DNA of 64,000 nucleotides from Flavobacteriaceae bacterium CRH (GCA_001507425.1 LMAJ01000013.1:1-64000), one strand, 5' to 3'; positions 34,483 through 44,345 are shown, numbered from the stretch's first letter. Translations and numbers: made by a program. The notes: generated by a model not told the origin, from the letters alone.

Positions 34483-37400
34483 ATGAATGAAAAACAAATG
34501 CGGTTTGTCGTAAAAAGCCAAAGCATTACAAAAGCCTTTTTGGCCAAAGTTGTTATGCTCATTGCCTTATTTTTTACAGGAATAACGGCAAATGCCGGAA
34601 ATGTTGACCTGAATAACAAAGTCACTTTAAAAGTAGAAAATGAAAGCATAAAAAATATTTTTCAAAAAATAGAAAAGCAAATCGACGTACATTTTATGTA
34701 CGAAAGCAATCAAATCAATAGCAATCAAAAAATTAGTTTAAAACTTAGCAATGTTCCTTTAGAACAGGCGTTAGATAAAATCTGCAGCAATTTTTCGCTT
34801 CGATATGAAATTGTAAGCAATAATATCGTCATCAAGAAAAATCAAAGAATTGGTGCAGTAGACCAAAACAAAATTATTATTTCAGGAACCGTTTTTGGTG
34901 GCGATGACAATATGCCGTTGCCTGGTGTAGGAATCAAAGACAAAACTTCAGATGCTGCATCGTCTACAGATTTTGACGGAACGTTTAAAATGGAAATCAA
35001 TGCGCCGGAAGCGACACTTATTTTTTCTTATGTAGGATATGTAACTCAGGAAGTTAAAGTTACGCAATCTCAAAACATTACCGTTAAGCTAGTTGCTGAC
35101 ATGAAACAACTGCAGGAAGTGGTTGTTATGGGATACGGAAGTGTAAAAAAGAACGAAGTTTTGGGAGCTGTAGGAGCAGTTTCTATGAAAGAATCTTCGA
35201 GCAGAACTTATAATAGTGCTTCTGAATTATTGCAGGGAACTGTTGCCGGAGTTACCGTAATAAATAGCGGAGGTGACCCAACGGCAGAACCAACAATCAA
35301 CATTCGTGGTATTGGGTCTCTGAATGCTGAAACGCCTCTAATTGTTTTAGACGGAATTATTTACAGTGGTTCATTAAATACTTTAAACCCAAATGATATT
35401 GCTTCGATAAGTGTTTTAAAAGATGCGGCTTCGGCGGCGATTTACGGTGCCAGGGCTTCCGGAGGAGTTATTTTAATTACCTCTAAAAAAGGAGTTTCTG
35501 ATCGTATTAATGTTAATGTAAACTATCAGGGCGGTTTTCAAAATGTAGCTAAAAAATTAGGTGTTCTAAATGCTGCTGAATATGCAGACGCTATGAATAC
35601 AGCAAGAGATAATGCAGGATTACCAAGAATTCCTGCTTTTGATACCGCTTTTGAACCAACAGCGAGAACCACAAAAACAAACTGGATGGATGAAATTTTT
35701 CAAACAGGAGAAATTCAGGATTTATCTGTTTCTGTAAACGGAAAAACAGAAAAATCTAATTTCTTTTTGTCCGGAAGCTACAGAAAAAATGAAGGTATTT
35801 TATTAAACACATTCGGAGAACGTTATACAGCGAGAGCGAACTCCTCTTTTAAATTGGCGCCAAATTTTACCATTGGAGAAAATTTATCCTATTCGTTAAC
35901 CAACGGTCAGAGCGCCAATACATCAAACGGTTATACAGGAGCAATTTTAGCAGCGATTTTTTATCCGCCAAACGCAACAGTTTACAGAGAAGATGGTTCA
36001 GGACAATTTGGTGGAGTTCCTGAAAAATATATTGGTTCTTACGGAGACGTTATCAATCCGGTTGCTTATTTAAAAAGATTAGATAACCGTAATCCAATTT
36101 CTACCATTTTGATTAATCCTTATGCAGAATGGGAAATTATTCCGGGTTTGAAAGTAAAATCAAACTGGGGTTACACCAGAATTCAGGATAATGCAAAAGA
36201 ATTTGCAGTAAAAATTACAGAGCCCGGAAAAATATTCGACTTTAACCGATTAACACAAAAGTCGATTACAACAACAGATTTATTGGGCGAACAAACGATT
36301 TCTTATGAAAAATCATTTGGTAAACACAATTTCAAAGCGTTGGGCGGATATACGTATCAGGAAACAAAAAGAGAATTTTATACTGTTGAAGGAACAGGTT
36401 TTGATAACGAAGACGCATCACAACGTTATTTACTGAATGCAAAATTAATTCAGCAAACTGGTGCCGGATTATCAGATGAAATTATTTCATCGTATGTTGG
36501 AAGGTTAAATTACGATTTCAATCAAAAATATTTATTCTCAGGAATTGTTCGCCGCGACGGAACTTCAAAACTTTTATCAGCAAATCGTTGGAAAGTATAC
36601 CCTTCTGTTTCTGCAGGCTGGTTAATTTCTGAAGAAGAATTCATGAAAAGTTTAAGTCCAATTGTAAGCAATTTAAAATTACGTGCAAGCTGGGGACAAA
36701 TAGGAAATTTAGGAAATCTTGGACCATACCAGTTTAGTGTGCCTTTAGTACAGACTTCGGCATTGATTGGTTCAGTGCCAACCATCAATTACGGATATGC
36801 GGAAAGTGAATTATCAAACCCGAATTTAAAATGGGAAAGCTCTGAACAAACCAATATTGGTTTAGATTTTACGATGTTCGACAGCGCTTTAACAGGATCT
36901 GTAGATGCTTATGTAAAAAAGAACAAAGACATGTTGGTTCGCGATCAGCTTCCGGGCGTTTCAGGAACGCCACAAGGTCGAATTGTAAACTCGGGTGATG
37001 TTGAAAATAAAGGTATTGAAGCAAGCTTAACCTACCAAAAAACACGTGGCGAATTTAAGTTTGATGTAACAGCAAATGCAGCATTTTTAAGCAACAAAAT
37101 TGTTTCTATTAAAGATGATTTAACGTCTCTTGAACCTCTTAATTTAAGCAGGGTTCGTAGTTTGCCTTTAGCGAATATTTATCAGGTCGGAAGTCCGGTT
37201 GGCGCTTTTTACGGATACGCAACAGACGGGTTATTTCAGAGTAATGATGAAGCTAAAGGATATGTAAACAGTTCTGGAGTAGCGTATCAGCCAAATGCCG
37301 TTGCCGGAGATATGAAATTTAAAGATGTAAACGGAGATGGCGTTATCAACAACAGCGATAGGGTTGTACTTGGAAACCCTTTTCCTAAAACGACTTACAG

Positions 37401-37869
37401 CTTAAACATGAATTTTAGATATAAAGGTTTTGATATGAATGTGTTTTTTAACGCAGTATCAGGAAATAAAGTTTTTAATGCCGTAAAATATACAGGTCTG
37501 AACGCTTCTTTTCCAGGATATAATTTATTATCAGATTCTAAAGATGCATGGTCGCCAACAAACACAGACACTAATATTCCTGTACTTTCATCGACAGACA
37601 ATAACAATAACTTCGGAAGAATCTCTGATTTTTATATAGAAGATGCTTCTTTCATCCGATTAAAAAACCTTTCGATTGGTTATACAGTGAAAGAAAACTG
37701 GTTGAACGGAAAAGCAAAATTGAGATTCTTTATTTCAGGACAAAACTTGTTTACGATCACGAAATATTCAGGAATGGATCCTGAAGTTGGTCTTAACAAC
37801 TTTGGTTTAGACTTAGGTAAATATCCACTTTCCCGTATTTATGTGACGGGTGTAAATGCTACTTTTTAA
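34483..37869 (+). CDS. SusC/RagA-family TonB-linked outer membrane protein with STN domain
   Basis: This 1128-residue protein has an N-terminal signal (hydrophobic part about 18-38), an STN signalling domain (about 45-120), a CarboxypepD_reg domain (about 132-215), a plug (about 225-335, with TVINSGGDPTAEPTINIRG and VLDGIIYSG) and a barrel ending in SRIYVTGVNATF. It imports a large ligand across the outer membrane with its SusD partner, and the STN domain signals to FecR. The SusD gene starts 20 bp downstream. The cargo may be a carbohydrate, peptide or phospho-compound. Confidence 0.95.
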   Translation: MNEKQMRFVVKSQSITKAFLAKVVMLIALFFTGITANAGNVDLNNKVTLKVENESIKNIFQKIEKQIDVHFMYESNQINSNQKISLKLSNVPLEQALDKICSNFSLRYEIVSNNIVIKKNQRIGAVDQNKIIISGTVFGGDDNMPLPGVGIKDKTSDAASSTDFDGTFKMEINAPEATLIFSYVGYVTQEVKVTQSQNITVKLVADMKQLQEVVVMGYGSVKKNEVLGAVGAVSMKESSSRTYNSASELLQGTVAGVTVINSGGDPTAEPTINIRGIGSLNAETPLIVLDGIIYSGSLNTLNPNDIASISVLKDAASAAIYGARASGGVILITSKKGVSDRINVNVNYQGGFQNVAKKLGVLNAAEYADAMNTARDNAGLPRIPAFDTAFEPTARTTKTNWMDEIFQTGEIQDLSVSVNGKTEKSNFFLSGSYRKNEGILLNTFGERYTARANSSFKLAPNFTIGENLSYSLTNGQSANTSNGYTGAILAAIFYPPNATVYREDGSGQFGGVPEKYIGSYGDVINPVAYLKRLDNRNPISTILINPYAEWEIIPGLKVKSNWGYTRIQDNAKEFAVKITEPGKIFDFNRLTQKSITTTDLLGEQTISYEKSFGKHNFKALGGYTYQETKREFYTVEGTGFDNEDASQRYLLNAKLIQQTGAGLSDEIISSYVGRLNYDFNQKYLFSGIVRRDGTSKLLSANRWKVYPSVSAGWLISEEEFMKSLSPIVSNLKLRASWGQIGNLGNLGPYQFSVPLVQTSALIGSVPTINYGYAESELSNPNLKWESSEQTNIGLDFTMFDSALTGSVDAYVKKNKDMLVRDQLPGVSGTPQGRIVNSGDVENKGIEASLTYQKTRGEFKFDVTANAAFLSNKIVSIKDDLTSLEPLNLSRVRSLPLANIYQVGSPVGAFYGYATDGLFQSNDEAKGYVNSSGVAYQPNAVAGDMKFKDVNGDGVINNSDRVVLGNPFPKTTYSLNMNFRYKGFDMNVFFNAVSGNKVFNAVKYTGLNASFPGYNLLSDSKDAWSPTNTDTNIPVLSSTDNNNNFGRISDFYIEDASFIRLKNLSIGYTVKENWLNGKAKLRFFISGQNLFTITKYSGMDPEVGLNNFGLDLGKYPLSRIYVTGVNATF

Positions 37870-37889
37870 AAAAATATAAAACTAACAAA

Positions 37890-39425
37890 ATGAAAAATTT
37901 AAGTCTTTTATTATTGAGTTTTGTGCTGTTAATAAGCACTTCAGCTTGCGAAAGCGAACTTGATGTTGTTCCGCAGGGAGCACCGTCAAGCGGAAATTTC
38001 TGGAAAACTCCGGCAGATGCAAAAGCGGGAGTAAATGCCATTTATGCTTTATATTCAGATGACAATATGTACGGGCGTGGTTTTTTCTGGCTAAACAATG
38101 CCAGCGACGATATTGGGACAAAACCAAGACAAAATGCAGAACGTATTAAAAACTTTATCGTAGACGGATCAGAATCGGACACCAAAGATATCTGGAGACT
38201 TCATTACGAAATCATGAAACGCTGTAATGATGTAATTCGTAATATTCCGAACATATCTTTAGATGAAAAAACAAAAAACGGAATGTTAGGCGAAGCTTAT
38301 TTTAATCACGCCGTAATGCATTTAGAATTAGCGTATCATTATGGAGATGATCTTGCCGGAATTCCGATTCAGGACAGAAACGACCCAACGAATGTATACG
38401 TGCCAAGAACTAAAAACGTTGGCGAAAACTACGCTTACATAGCAGCCGATTTAATTAAAGCAGCTGATTTATTGCCTTATTTTGATGAGCTTACACCTGA
38501 TAATTACGGGCGTGCGCACAAAACTGCCGCCTGGGGATATTTAGTTAGAACTTATTTGTATGCAAAAGACTGGGATAACGCAATTAAATATGCCAATCTT
38601 ATTGTAAACAGCGGAAAACACAAACTGCTTGATAATTTTGAAGACGTATTTAAAATTCAGAACAACTGGTCTACAGAATATATCTGGTCTGTAACTTCAA
38701 GTGCAGAAAATACTTCTTTGGGTTCAATTTTCCCTGGAGTTTGTTTAGAAGATAAAGGTTGGGGAGTTTACAACGGTTGGGGAAATTTTTATCCAACAAA
38801 AGAATTATTTGATACGTATGATCCAACAGATAAAAGAAGAAGTGCAACGATTTTACAAAAAGGAGATAAATTTACTTATTTTGGAGAAGTTGTAACTTTT
38901 AACGAAGGAAATCATTTAGTAAGTTCAAGTAACAGAACAGGTTATCAGTTTAAAAAATATATGGAGCCGTTTAGTTATCCAAAAACGGGTTCTGGCGGAA
39001 TTGATATTCGTTACGTAAATGCCAACGGAGATAAACCTTCAACAGCTTTAAATGTGCCGCTTTTACGTTATGCCGATGTCATTTTAATGTTGGCAGAAGC
39101 TAAATTAATGAAAGGACAAAATGCAGATGCAGAAATCAATATGATTCGTCATCGTGCAGGTCTTACAGATCTTGCCGGAGTAACATTGGTAGATTTAAAA
39201 AGAGAAAGACGTTGCGAATTAGCAGGCGAGTGGACGGATCGTCATTATGATTTAGTGCGTTGGGGCGATGCCAAAGATGCGTATGCAAAACCATTGCACC
39301 ATTACGACGGAACGGTAATTTATCCGGCACGTAATTTTAATCCACAAATTCACCATGTTTGGCCAATACCACCAGATGAAATTGCAGTGAGCAAAGGAGC
39401 CTTGTTTCAAAACAAAGGTTGGTAG
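37890..39425 (+). CDS. SusD/RagB-family surface lipoprotein
   Basis: This 511-residue protein has a lipoprotein signal with the acylated Cys at residue 20 (LISTSACESE). The SusD fold follows: FWKTPADAKAGVNAIYALY, an alpha-helical TPR scaffold (about 80-230), RYADVILMLAEAKLMKG and LKRERRCELAGEWTDRHYDLVRWGDA near the C-terminus. It forms the lid of the SusC transporter on the cell surface and is translated from the same message, 20 bp after the SusC stop. Two hairpins follow the stop. Confidence 0.95.
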   Translation: MKNLSLLLLSFVLLISTSACESELDVVPQGAPSSGNFWKTPADAKAGVNAIYALYSDDNMYGRGFFWLNNASDDIGTKPRQNAERIKNFIVDGSESDTKDIWRLHYEIMKRCNDVIRNIPNISLDEKTKNGMLGEAYFNHAVMHLELAYHYGDDLAGIPIQDRNDPTNVYVPRTKNVGENYAYIAADLIKAADLLPYFDELTPDNYGRAHKTAAWGYLVRTYLYAKDWDNAIKYANLIVNSGKHKLLDNFEDVFKIQNNWSTEYIWSVTSSAENTSLGSIFPGVCLEDKGWGVYNGWGNFYPTKELFDTYDPTDKRRSATILQKGDKFTYFGEVVTFNEGNHLVSSSNRTGYQFKKYMEPFSYPKTGSGGIDIRYVNANGDKPSTALNVPLLRYADVILMLAEAKLMKGQNADAEINMIRHRAGLTDLAGVTLVDLKRERRCELAGEWTDRHYDLVRWGDAKDAYAKPLHHYDGTVIYPARNFNPQIHHVWPIPPDEIAVSKGALFQNKGW

Positions 39426-39482
39426 TTTTTTAATGGTAAATTATCAATTGTGAATATTTTTTAGTTTGTTTTTTTATTTTTT

Positions 39483-39587
39483 ACAGCTGCAGGCTTGGTT
39501 GGAGCTTGCAGCTGTAAAGAATTAAAAATTTAGAATTAAAAATAGTAATATCATGTAAACCAGTCTTTTGTTTAAAGGACTGGTTTA
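39483..39587 (+). terminator. Two tandem hairpins after SusD
   Basis: The first, acagctgcaggct (39483-39495) with agcttgcagctgt (39503-39515), has a 13-bp stem with one mismatch but no T-run. The second, taaaccagtc (39556-39565) with gactggttta (39578-39587), has a 10-bp stem and a T-rich but broken tail. Either may stabilise or end the susCD message. Confidence 0.55.
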
Positions 39588-39604
39588 TGTTTAAGTAATG
39601 TTTT

Positions 39605-40040
39605 TCATCCTGAGGAACGAAGGATTACACACGTAACTCGACAAAAAATGGCGCATTTCTGTTCGGAATTTCTAGTGCGATCCTTCGTTCCTCAGGATGA
39701 CAAATCTTTGTCGATTATCGTGCGGAGATTCCTCGTTCCTCGGAAAGACAAACTTAATGGTCTACACAATCTTGTCATCCTGAGGAACGAAGGATCACAA
39801 ACGAAACTCTATTCAGATTGATAATCATCTTTGCGGAATTTCTAGTGCGATCCTTCGTTCCTCAGGATGACAAATCTTTGTCGATTATCGTGCGGAGATT
39901 CCTCGTTCCTAGTAAAGACAAACTTAATGATTTACATAATCTTGTCATCCTGAGGAACGAAGGATCACACACGAAACTCGACAAAAAATGGCGCATTTCT
40001 GTTCGGAATTTCTAGTGCGACCCTTCGTTTCTCAGGATGA
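39605..40040. repeat. 170-bp-period array of three palindromic repeats
   Basis: Three 96-bp units begin at 39605, 39775 and 39945, exactly 170 bp apart. Each starts tcatcctgaggaacgaagga and ends in the near-reverse-complement tccttcgttcctcaggatga (ends 39700, 39870 and 40040). Two 74-bp spacers are nearly identical to each other (both begin caaatctttgtcg). The last unit has diverged slightly (cccttcgtttctcagg). No genes lie in it; a short open frame across 39818-40015 is repeat sequence. Confidence 0.93.
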
Positions 40041-40066
40041 AATAAAATTAAATATAAAGTACTTCT

Positions 40067-41890
40067 ATGAAAAAAATAATCACCCTTTTTTGCCTCCAGT
40101 TTTTCCTGTTTGCACAAGCGCAGGAATACAGTTCATCCAATATTCATTCGCATAATGATTATGCCAGCGCGCTTCCGTTTTACGGAGCTTATTCTAATGA
40201 AAGTGGTATAATCGAAGCCGATGTTTTTATCGTTAACAATGAACTTTTTGTGGCGCATACTTCAAAAGATATTGCGCCACAAAACACGCTTAAAAATTTA
40301 TATCTCGATCCTTTGGCTGCCAAATTAAAACATTTAGAAGGCAAAGCATATCCGGGCAATAAACCTTTAATTTTAATGATCGATATTAAGTCTGATGCCG
40401 ATGCTACATTAAAATTAATTGCCCAACAGTTAAAGACTTATCCAGAAATCATCTCTAATAAAAACATAAAAATTATAATTTCAGGAAACAGGCCTTTGCC
40501 GGCACAACACAAAGATTATCCTGAATTTATTTATTTTGATGGAAGACTAAATGAGAACTATTCTGCTGAACAATTGTCACGTGTCGAAATGATTAGCGAA
40601 GATTTAGGACAATTAACGGTTTGGAACGGCAAAGGTGCTTTAACCCAAACCGATTTAGAAAAAATTCAATCGATAATTAAAAAAGTGCACGATCAGCATA
40701 AAAAAGTTCGATTTTGGGCCACTCAGGATAATGTAAATACCTGGATGACTTTGATGAACTTAAAAGTTGATTTTATTGGTACAGATGATGTTGCGGCATT
40801 AACACAATTCATTAAAAATATAAAAACAACATTTTATCAAAATACAGAATTTCATGAGGTTTATGTTCCTAAAAATGAATCGGCATTTGCGAAAAAGAAA
40901 CCTAAAAATGTGATTCTCCTAATTGGAGACGGAATGGGATTAACCCAGATTTATGCTGGTTATACAGCCAATAAAGGACAATTAAGCCTTTTTAATATTC
41001 CAACACAAGGACTTTCTATAACAAAAGCTTTTGACAGTTATATTACAGATTCGGCAGCCGGAGCAACGGCCATGGCAACAGGACATAAAACCAATAACAG
41101 GTTTATTAGTGTTGATGAAAACGGAAAACCTTTAGAACTAATTACGCAGCAATTAGCGAAGAAAAATTATAAAACCGCTATTATCTCCGCTGGAAATATT
41201 ACAGATGCAACGCCGGCAGCTTTTTATGCGCATCAGCCAGAGCGAAGTTATTATGAACCAATTGCTAATGATTTTTTAGCGAATCCATCCGATATTTTAA
41301 TTGGAGGCGGAGAAAATGAATTTATAAAGCGAAAAGACGGAAAAGATTTGTCTAAAATTTTGATTGAAAAAGGATATACATTTTCAGATAAATTCAGCAG
41401 TTTAGATACCATCAAAAACGGAAAATTTATTGTTTTAGAAGATGCAGCGGTTGTTTCGATGAAAGATGGAAGAGGTGATTTCCTGACTAAATCTTTAGCA
41501 AAAGCAACAACGACTTTCGCTAAAACAAAAAATCCGTTTTTTATCATGGCCGAGGGTGCACAAATAGATTATGGGGGACATAAAAACAATCTGGAATATG
41601 TAGTTCGCGAAATGCTGGATTTCGATAAACTGGTAGGACAGGCCATGGAATTTGTAGATAAAAATCCTGAAACACTTTTAATCGTTACGGCTGATCATGA
41701 AACGGGCGGATTATCTATAATTGACGGAAGCATAACAAAAGGTTATGTACAAGGAAGTTTTAGTACAAACGATCACACTTCAGTTTCGGTTCCTGTTTTT
41801 GCTTATGGTCCCGGAGCTCAAAATTTTTCAGGCGTTTATCAAAATACAGCCATTTATACTAAAATTATGGAAGTGCTTAATAGGAAGTAA
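40067..41890 (+). CDS. Fusion of a GDPD/PI-PLC-like domain and alkaline phosphatase
   Basis: This 607-residue protein has a signal peptide ending FAQAQE. The N-terminal part (about 22-270) resembles phosphodiesterases of the PI-PLC/glycerophosphodiester type: HSHNDYASALPF, IIEADVFIV, VAHTSKD. The C-terminal part (about 285-605) is an alkaline phosphatase: ILLIGDGMGLTQ, the nucleophile Ser329 in TDSAAGATAMATG, and ADHETGG with His544. One protein could cleave a phosphodiester and then the monoester, releasing phosphate in the periplasm or at the surface. It lies after the SusCD locus, beyond a repeat array. Confidence 0.9.
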   Translation: MKKIITLFCLQFFLFAQAQEYSSSNIHSHNDYASALPFYGAYSNESGIIEADVFIVNNELFVAHTSKDIAPQNTLKNLYLDPLAAKLKHLEGKAYPGNKPLILMIDIKSDADATLKLIAQQLKTYPEIISNKNIKIIISGNRPLPAQHKDYPEFIYFDGRLNENYSAEQLSRVEMISEDLGQLTVWNGKGALTQTDLEKIQSIIKKVHDQHKKVRFWATQDNVNTWMTLMNLKVDFIGTDDVAALTQFIKNIKTTFYQNTEFHEVYVPKNESAFAKKKPKNVILLIGDGMGLTQIYAGYTANKGQLSLFNIPTQGLSITKAFDSYITDSAAGATAMATGHKTNNRFISVDENGKPLELITQQLAKKNYKTAIISAGNITDATPAAFYAHQPERSYYEPIANDFLANPSDILIGGGENEFIKRKDGKDLSKILIEKGYTFSDKFSSLDTIKNGKFIVLEDAAVVSMKDGRGDFLTKSLAKATTTFAKTKNPFFIMAEGAQIDYGGHKNNLEYVVREMLDFDKLVGQAMEFVDKNPETLLIVTADHETGGLSIIDGSITKGYVQGSFSTNDHTSVSVPVFAYGPGAQNFSGVYQNTAIYTKIMEVLNRK

Positions 41891-41907
41891 TTCTTCTTTA
41901 AATAAAG

Positions 41908-41940
41908 AAATCCCTTGCTACTTTGCAGGGGATTTTTGTT
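41908..41940 (+). terminator. Terminator after the phosphatase fusion
   Basis: aaatcccttgc pairs with gcaggggattt (one mismatch) around a short loop, followed by a T-rich run, about 18 bp after the stop codon. Confidence 0.8.
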
Positions 41941-42071
41941 TTAAATTCCAAATAGTTTTACTTAACTTGTAGTTTCAAAAATAAATACTCTCGACATTGT
42001 TGAGCGTTTTTTATTTTAGCAAATTATAAAGGTACAAGCCAGTAAAATCTCGTATAATTAATTCAATTAAA

Positions 42072-43469
42072 ATGGTTCAAAAAACAGAAGAGAAAAAAGG
42101 ACAAAATGCCACACGTTTATTGCCTTGGGTTACTGCAGTAGCCATGTTTATTCAGTCTCTGGATGGTACAATTCTAAATACATCATTGCCTTCGATAGCA
42201 AGAGACATGGGATATTCTGCAACCGAAATGCATTCGGTTATCGTTACTTACACGCTTACACTTGCCATGTTTATTCCGCTTTCGGGCTGGCTCGCAGATA
42301 AATTTGGTACAAGAACGATGTTTATGATTGCCGTTTTTCTGTTTGTAACAGGTTCTGTTTTTTGCGCACTTTCTGTCGATTTAAGAAGTTTTAATATGGC
42401 TCGCGTTCTGCAGGCCATTGGTGCATCGATGATGGTTCCTATTGCAAGGCTAGCTATTTTATATCAATATCCAAAAAGCGAACTGCTCAAAACAATGAAT
42501 TTTATTACGGTTTTTGGCTTGTTGGGAATGGTAGTTGGACCAAGTTTGGGAGGTTTTCTTTCGAATAATTTTTCCTGGCATTGGATATTTTTAGTGAACG
42601 TGCCTATTGGACTTATCGGAATCTCGATGGCGTATCGAATTATGCCCAATTTTAAACATGCTGTCGGAAGGTTTGATTTCAGGGGATTGGTTTATTTCAG
42701 TCTGGCTTTAATTTTTATTACAATGGTTCTGGAACTTATTGGCAGCGGAAGAACGCACATGATATTAATTCTGGGCCTTTTGTTTCTTTCGGGATTATTA
42801 GCGCTGTTTTATTTTATTCATTACAAAAAAACAGAAAAACCAATTATCGATTTAAGACTTTTAAATATAAGAACGCTAAAAATAGGTTTAACCGGAAGTT
42901 TAGTAACACGATTAGGAATTGGCGGATTGCCATTATTATTGCCGTTAATGCTGCAGACCAGTTTTGGTTATTCGGCTTCGGTATCAGGATTATTGTTATT
43001 GCCTTCTGCATTGGCAAACGTGGCTGTAAAGCCTTTTATGGTGCGAATAATTAAATTTTTCGGATACAGAACCGTACTTATTAGTAATACAATATTACTC
43101 GGTTTTATTTTAATTATACTTGGTTTTGTCGAACGCGATACACCAATTGGGTATTACATTATACTAATGGTTTTTTACGGCATTTTTACATCCATACAAA
43201 TGTCGGCGATGAATACGATAACGCTTGCCGATTTAGATCAGGATACGGCAAGCGGAGGAAATACAATGTTGGTTATTATGCAACAGCTTTCTGTAAGTTT
43301 TGGAGTTTCGGTGGCGAGTTTGGTACTTTCTTTATTTCAATCGGGTATTTTTGCAATAAACACGACACATGCATTTCAATATACATTTATAATTCTGGCT
43401 ATTTTTACCATTTTGTCGAGTATTACTTTTTCAAGATTAAATAAAACGGATGGGGCGGGATATATGTAA
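42072..43469 (+). CDS. MFS transporter, DHA2 (EmrB/QacA) drug-export type
   Basis: This 465-residue integral membrane protein has about 14 hydrophobic helices. The N-terminal half carries SLDGTILNTSLPSIARDMG (antiporter motif C-like region) and GWLADKFGTRTMF (motif A), with ARVLQAIGASMMVPIARL in between; these are typical of proton-coupled DHA2 multidrug exporters. No membrane-fusion (EmrA) or outer-membrane partner gene is adjacent, so it may act alone across the inner membrane. The exported compound is unknown. Confidence 0.9.
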   Translation: MVQKTEEKKGQNATRLLPWVTAVAMFIQSLDGTILNTSLPSIARDMGYSATEMHSVIVTYTLTLAMFIPLSGWLADKFGTRTMFMIAVFLFVTGSVFCALSVDLRSFNMARVLQAIGASMMVPIARLAILYQYPKSELLKTMNFITVFGLLGMVVGPSLGGFLSNNFSWHWIFLVNVPIGLIGISMAYRIMPNFKHAVGRFDFRGLVYFSLALIFITMVLELIGSGRTHMILILGLLFLSGLLALFYFIHYKKTEKPIIDLRLLNIRTLKIGLTGSLVTRLGIGGLPLLLPLMLQTSFGYSASVSGLLLLPSALANVAVKPFMVRIIKFFGYRTVLISNTILLGFILIILGFVERDTPIGYYIILMVFYGIFTSIQMSAMNTITLADLDQDTASGGNTMLVIMQQLSVSFGVSVASLVLSLFQSGIFAINTTHAFQYTFIILAIFTILSSITFSRLNKTDGAGYM

Positions 43470-43477
43470 TATTTGTT

Positions 43478-43588
43478 TAACATGCAGATACATAGACTCT
43501 TTATTGTTTAACTGAGGTATAAAAAAGAACTTATTTCTTTCACATAGCTATGGCAAGCTTTGTCAAAGTTTTAAACTTTGACAAAGCT
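43478..43588. repeat. Degenerate CATAG fragment and a 14-bp-stem hairpin between convergent genes
   Basis: aacatgcagatacatagac and cacatagctatgg are remnants of the CATAG-type palindrome. They are followed by agctttgtcaaagt (43556-43569) pairing perfectly with actttgacaaagct (43575-43588) over a 5-base loop. It lies between the convergent MFS and P-loop genes and could serve both as a terminator. Confidence 0.65.
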
Positions 43589-43606
43589 CAAAACGTATAG
43601 GAGTGT

Positions 43607-44164
43607 TTATAAAATTCGAATTTTTTCAAGTTTAATTTTTTCCAGAATTAATTCGATTCTTTGAGTTACCGTCAAATCTTCGGTAATTTTTAAAACCGGA
43701 GATTTAATAGTTTTTAGCCAATTTTCATGAGCTTCAATATTTCTGCTGGCAATTCCTGTGTTGGCATCATAATCAGCAGCCCAGTTTATAAATTCTTCAA
43801 ATTGCTTTATGCTGCCCGGTTCTGTATAAATTACATTTCCATATCTCTCAAATTCTCTTTTTCTTAATCTTTCCATTCTAATTTCTGATGGAATCCATAA
43901 AAAGATTACTAAATCGAAATCCGGAAAAACTTCATTGCCCCATTCAAAAATAGATCCGCCAAGAATCCAGTTTTCTGAATTTTCGAGAGCTGATTTTATT
44001 TTGGAATTTCTTTCTTCAGGATTTTTTTTAAGTGTGAAAGGAGGATCTGTGGGTTCCCAAAAATAGACATCACTATCAAAGTATTGTATATTTAATTTTT
44101 CAGATAAAGCTTCGCCTGTTGTAGTTACGCCGCTACCGGATGCGCCAAAAATATGAATTTTCAT
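43607..44164 (-). CDS. P-loop NTPase-like protein lacking the Walker A lysine
   Basis: This 185-residue protein resembles small nucleoside/shikimate kinases. The N-terminal loop reads GASGSGVTTTGEALSE, where the Lys of GxxxxGK[ST] is Val. FDLVIFLWIPSEIRMERLRKREFERYG resembles the Walker B and LID region of adenylate-kinase-like proteins. A Lys-less loop suggests altered or weak ATP hydrolysis, or a known variant subgroup. It is predicted cytosolic. No substrate can be assigned, and the gene stands alone. Confidence 0.78.
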   Translation of the reverse strand: MKIHIFGASGSGVTTTGEALSEKLNIQYFDSDVYFWEPTDPPFTLKKNPEERNSKIKSALENSENWILGGSIFEWGNEVFPDFDLVIFLWIPSEIRMERLRKREFERYGNVIYTEPGSIKQFEEFINWAADYDANTGIASRNIEAHENWLKTIKSPVLKITEDLTVTQRIELILEKIKLEKIRIL

Positions 44165-44345
44165 GGTTATAACTTACTTGATAATTTTAGTTTCAATATT
44201 ATGAATGTTTACTCAATATTTTAGTAGATTGTCAGTTTTGATACATTAAAATCCTTTTTAAACAGCCATAAGTTCAGAAAACATATTGCAATATTAATAA
44301 ATTATTAAATGACCAAATTCAAAAATAATCAATAAGTGTTTATTA

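Noticed and set aside
39818..40015. A 65-codon open frame in the 170-bp repeat array
   Set aside because: It lies entirely in palindromic repeat sequence and its peptide mirrors the repeat; no start signal or family pattern.
39605..40040. CRISPR array
   Set aside because: Units are 96-bp palindromes with 74-bp spacers that are nearly identical to each other; no cas genes; spacers in CRISPR arrays differ.
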